From contig CAZBZG010000256.1 in NCBI GenBank assembly GCA_964496245.1, positions 1 to 6,872 of the forward strand: DNA of 6,872 bases, in the 5' to 3' direction. The translations under genes and the position numbers were made by a program. The notes beneath the pieces were generated by a model. The model worked only from the letters and a program-made list of their open reading frames with translations. It ran no database searches and was not told where the DNA came from. The DNA comes from CAZBZG01 sp964496245. Lineage in GTDB: Bacteria > Planctomycetota > SZUA-567. Below are positions 6,807 to 6,872 of this stretch, piece after piece (position 1 is the stretch's first letter; each line of letters starts with the position of its first letter).

Positions 6807-6867
6807 GGGGGTCTGTAGAGACGCCGGTCCCCTGGACCGCCCACGCCGCGCTGCTGGCGCCCCCTTG
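6803..6867. repeat. Cloverleaf-like set of inverted repeats at the right edge
   Basis: CAAGGGGG (6803-6810) pairs perfectly with CCCCCTTG (6860-6867). Inside are a small stem GTCT-GTAG-AGAC (6811-6822), a 6-bp stem CGGTCC-CCT-GGACCG (6825-6839) and a short GC stem near 6849-6859. The fold resembles a four-way junction of 65 bases. It is not a tRNA: no T-loop sequence, no seven-base anticodon loop and wrong arm sizes. It could be the transcript end of a gene beyond the edge or a structured leader. Confidence 0.35.
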
Positions 6868-6872
6868 GAAAC

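Larger units (their letters stand above)
6666..6872. other. Non-coding region upstream of the EAL-HDOD gene
   Basis: No convincing gene lies in these 207 bp. The part at about 6721-6806 is richer in A and T than the surrounding genes. It holds several nested inverted repeats, listed separately. It should carry the promoter of the EAL-HDOD gene, but I found no pair of boxes at proper spacing: TTGCAT (6735-6730) and CATACA (6709-6704) are 20 bases apart, too far for a normal sigma-70 site. The open frame running upstream from the EAL-HDOD start has no family similarity. Confidence 0.6.

Noticed and set aside
6803..6867. tRNA gene
   Set aside because: The fold has a cloverleaf outline, but there is no TTCRA T-loop, no proper anticodon arm and the length and arm sizes are wrong.

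Overview
The window comes from a high-GC bacterial chromosome. It is dense with genes and shows no sign of a plasmid, phage or insertion sequence. It holds six protein-coding genes, one of them cut by the left edge. Five lie on the minus strand and one on the plus strand. No RNA gene, CRISPR array or transposase was seen. The mix of a signal-less type I sulfatase, a GcnA-like family 20 glycosidase, a mutarotase-fold protein and an EAL-HDOD signalling protein recalls Planctomycetota, Verrucomicrobiota, Kiritimatiellota or Lentisphaerota. That placement is inference only; there is no phylogenetic marker here.

Layout, left to right. Positions 1-431 (minus) hold the N-terminal third or so of a MoxR-family AAA+ ATPase that runs off the left edge. 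Positions 514-2133 (minus) hold a Cys-type sulfatase. Positions 2123-2641 (minus) hold a small YacP-like NYN-domain protein, a predicted RNase. Its last 11 bases overlap the start of the sulfatase gene, and it has its own promoter-like sequence set so close to the ATG that the mRNA may be nearly leaderless. Positions 2773-4137 (minus) hold a GH20 glycoside hydrolase of the GcnA-like type. A 180-bp divergent intergenic region with a strong minus-strand promoter candidate separates it from a plus-strand gene at 4318-5367, which encodes a galactose-mutarotase-like protein of unknown function. Convergent to that, 5421-6665 (minus) encodes an EAL-HDOD protein with a partly degenerate EAL domain. 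The last 207 bp are non-coding and unusually rich in inverted repeats.

The likely theme is carbohydrate breakdown. The sulfatase would remove sulfate esters, the GH20 enzyme would release a terminal N-acetylhexosamine, and the mutarotase-fold protein may bind or convert a sugar. All three lack a visible signal peptide, so the work would be on imported oligosaccharides in the cytoplasm. The NYN protein, MoxR ATPase and EAL-HDOD protein are probably general cell functions that happen to be neighbours, although the NYN-sulfatase overlap suggests those two are translated from one message. No clearly new multi-gene system was found. The least explained items are the mutarotase-like protein, the NYN-sulfatase pairing and the repeat-rich region upstream of the EAL-HDOD gene.
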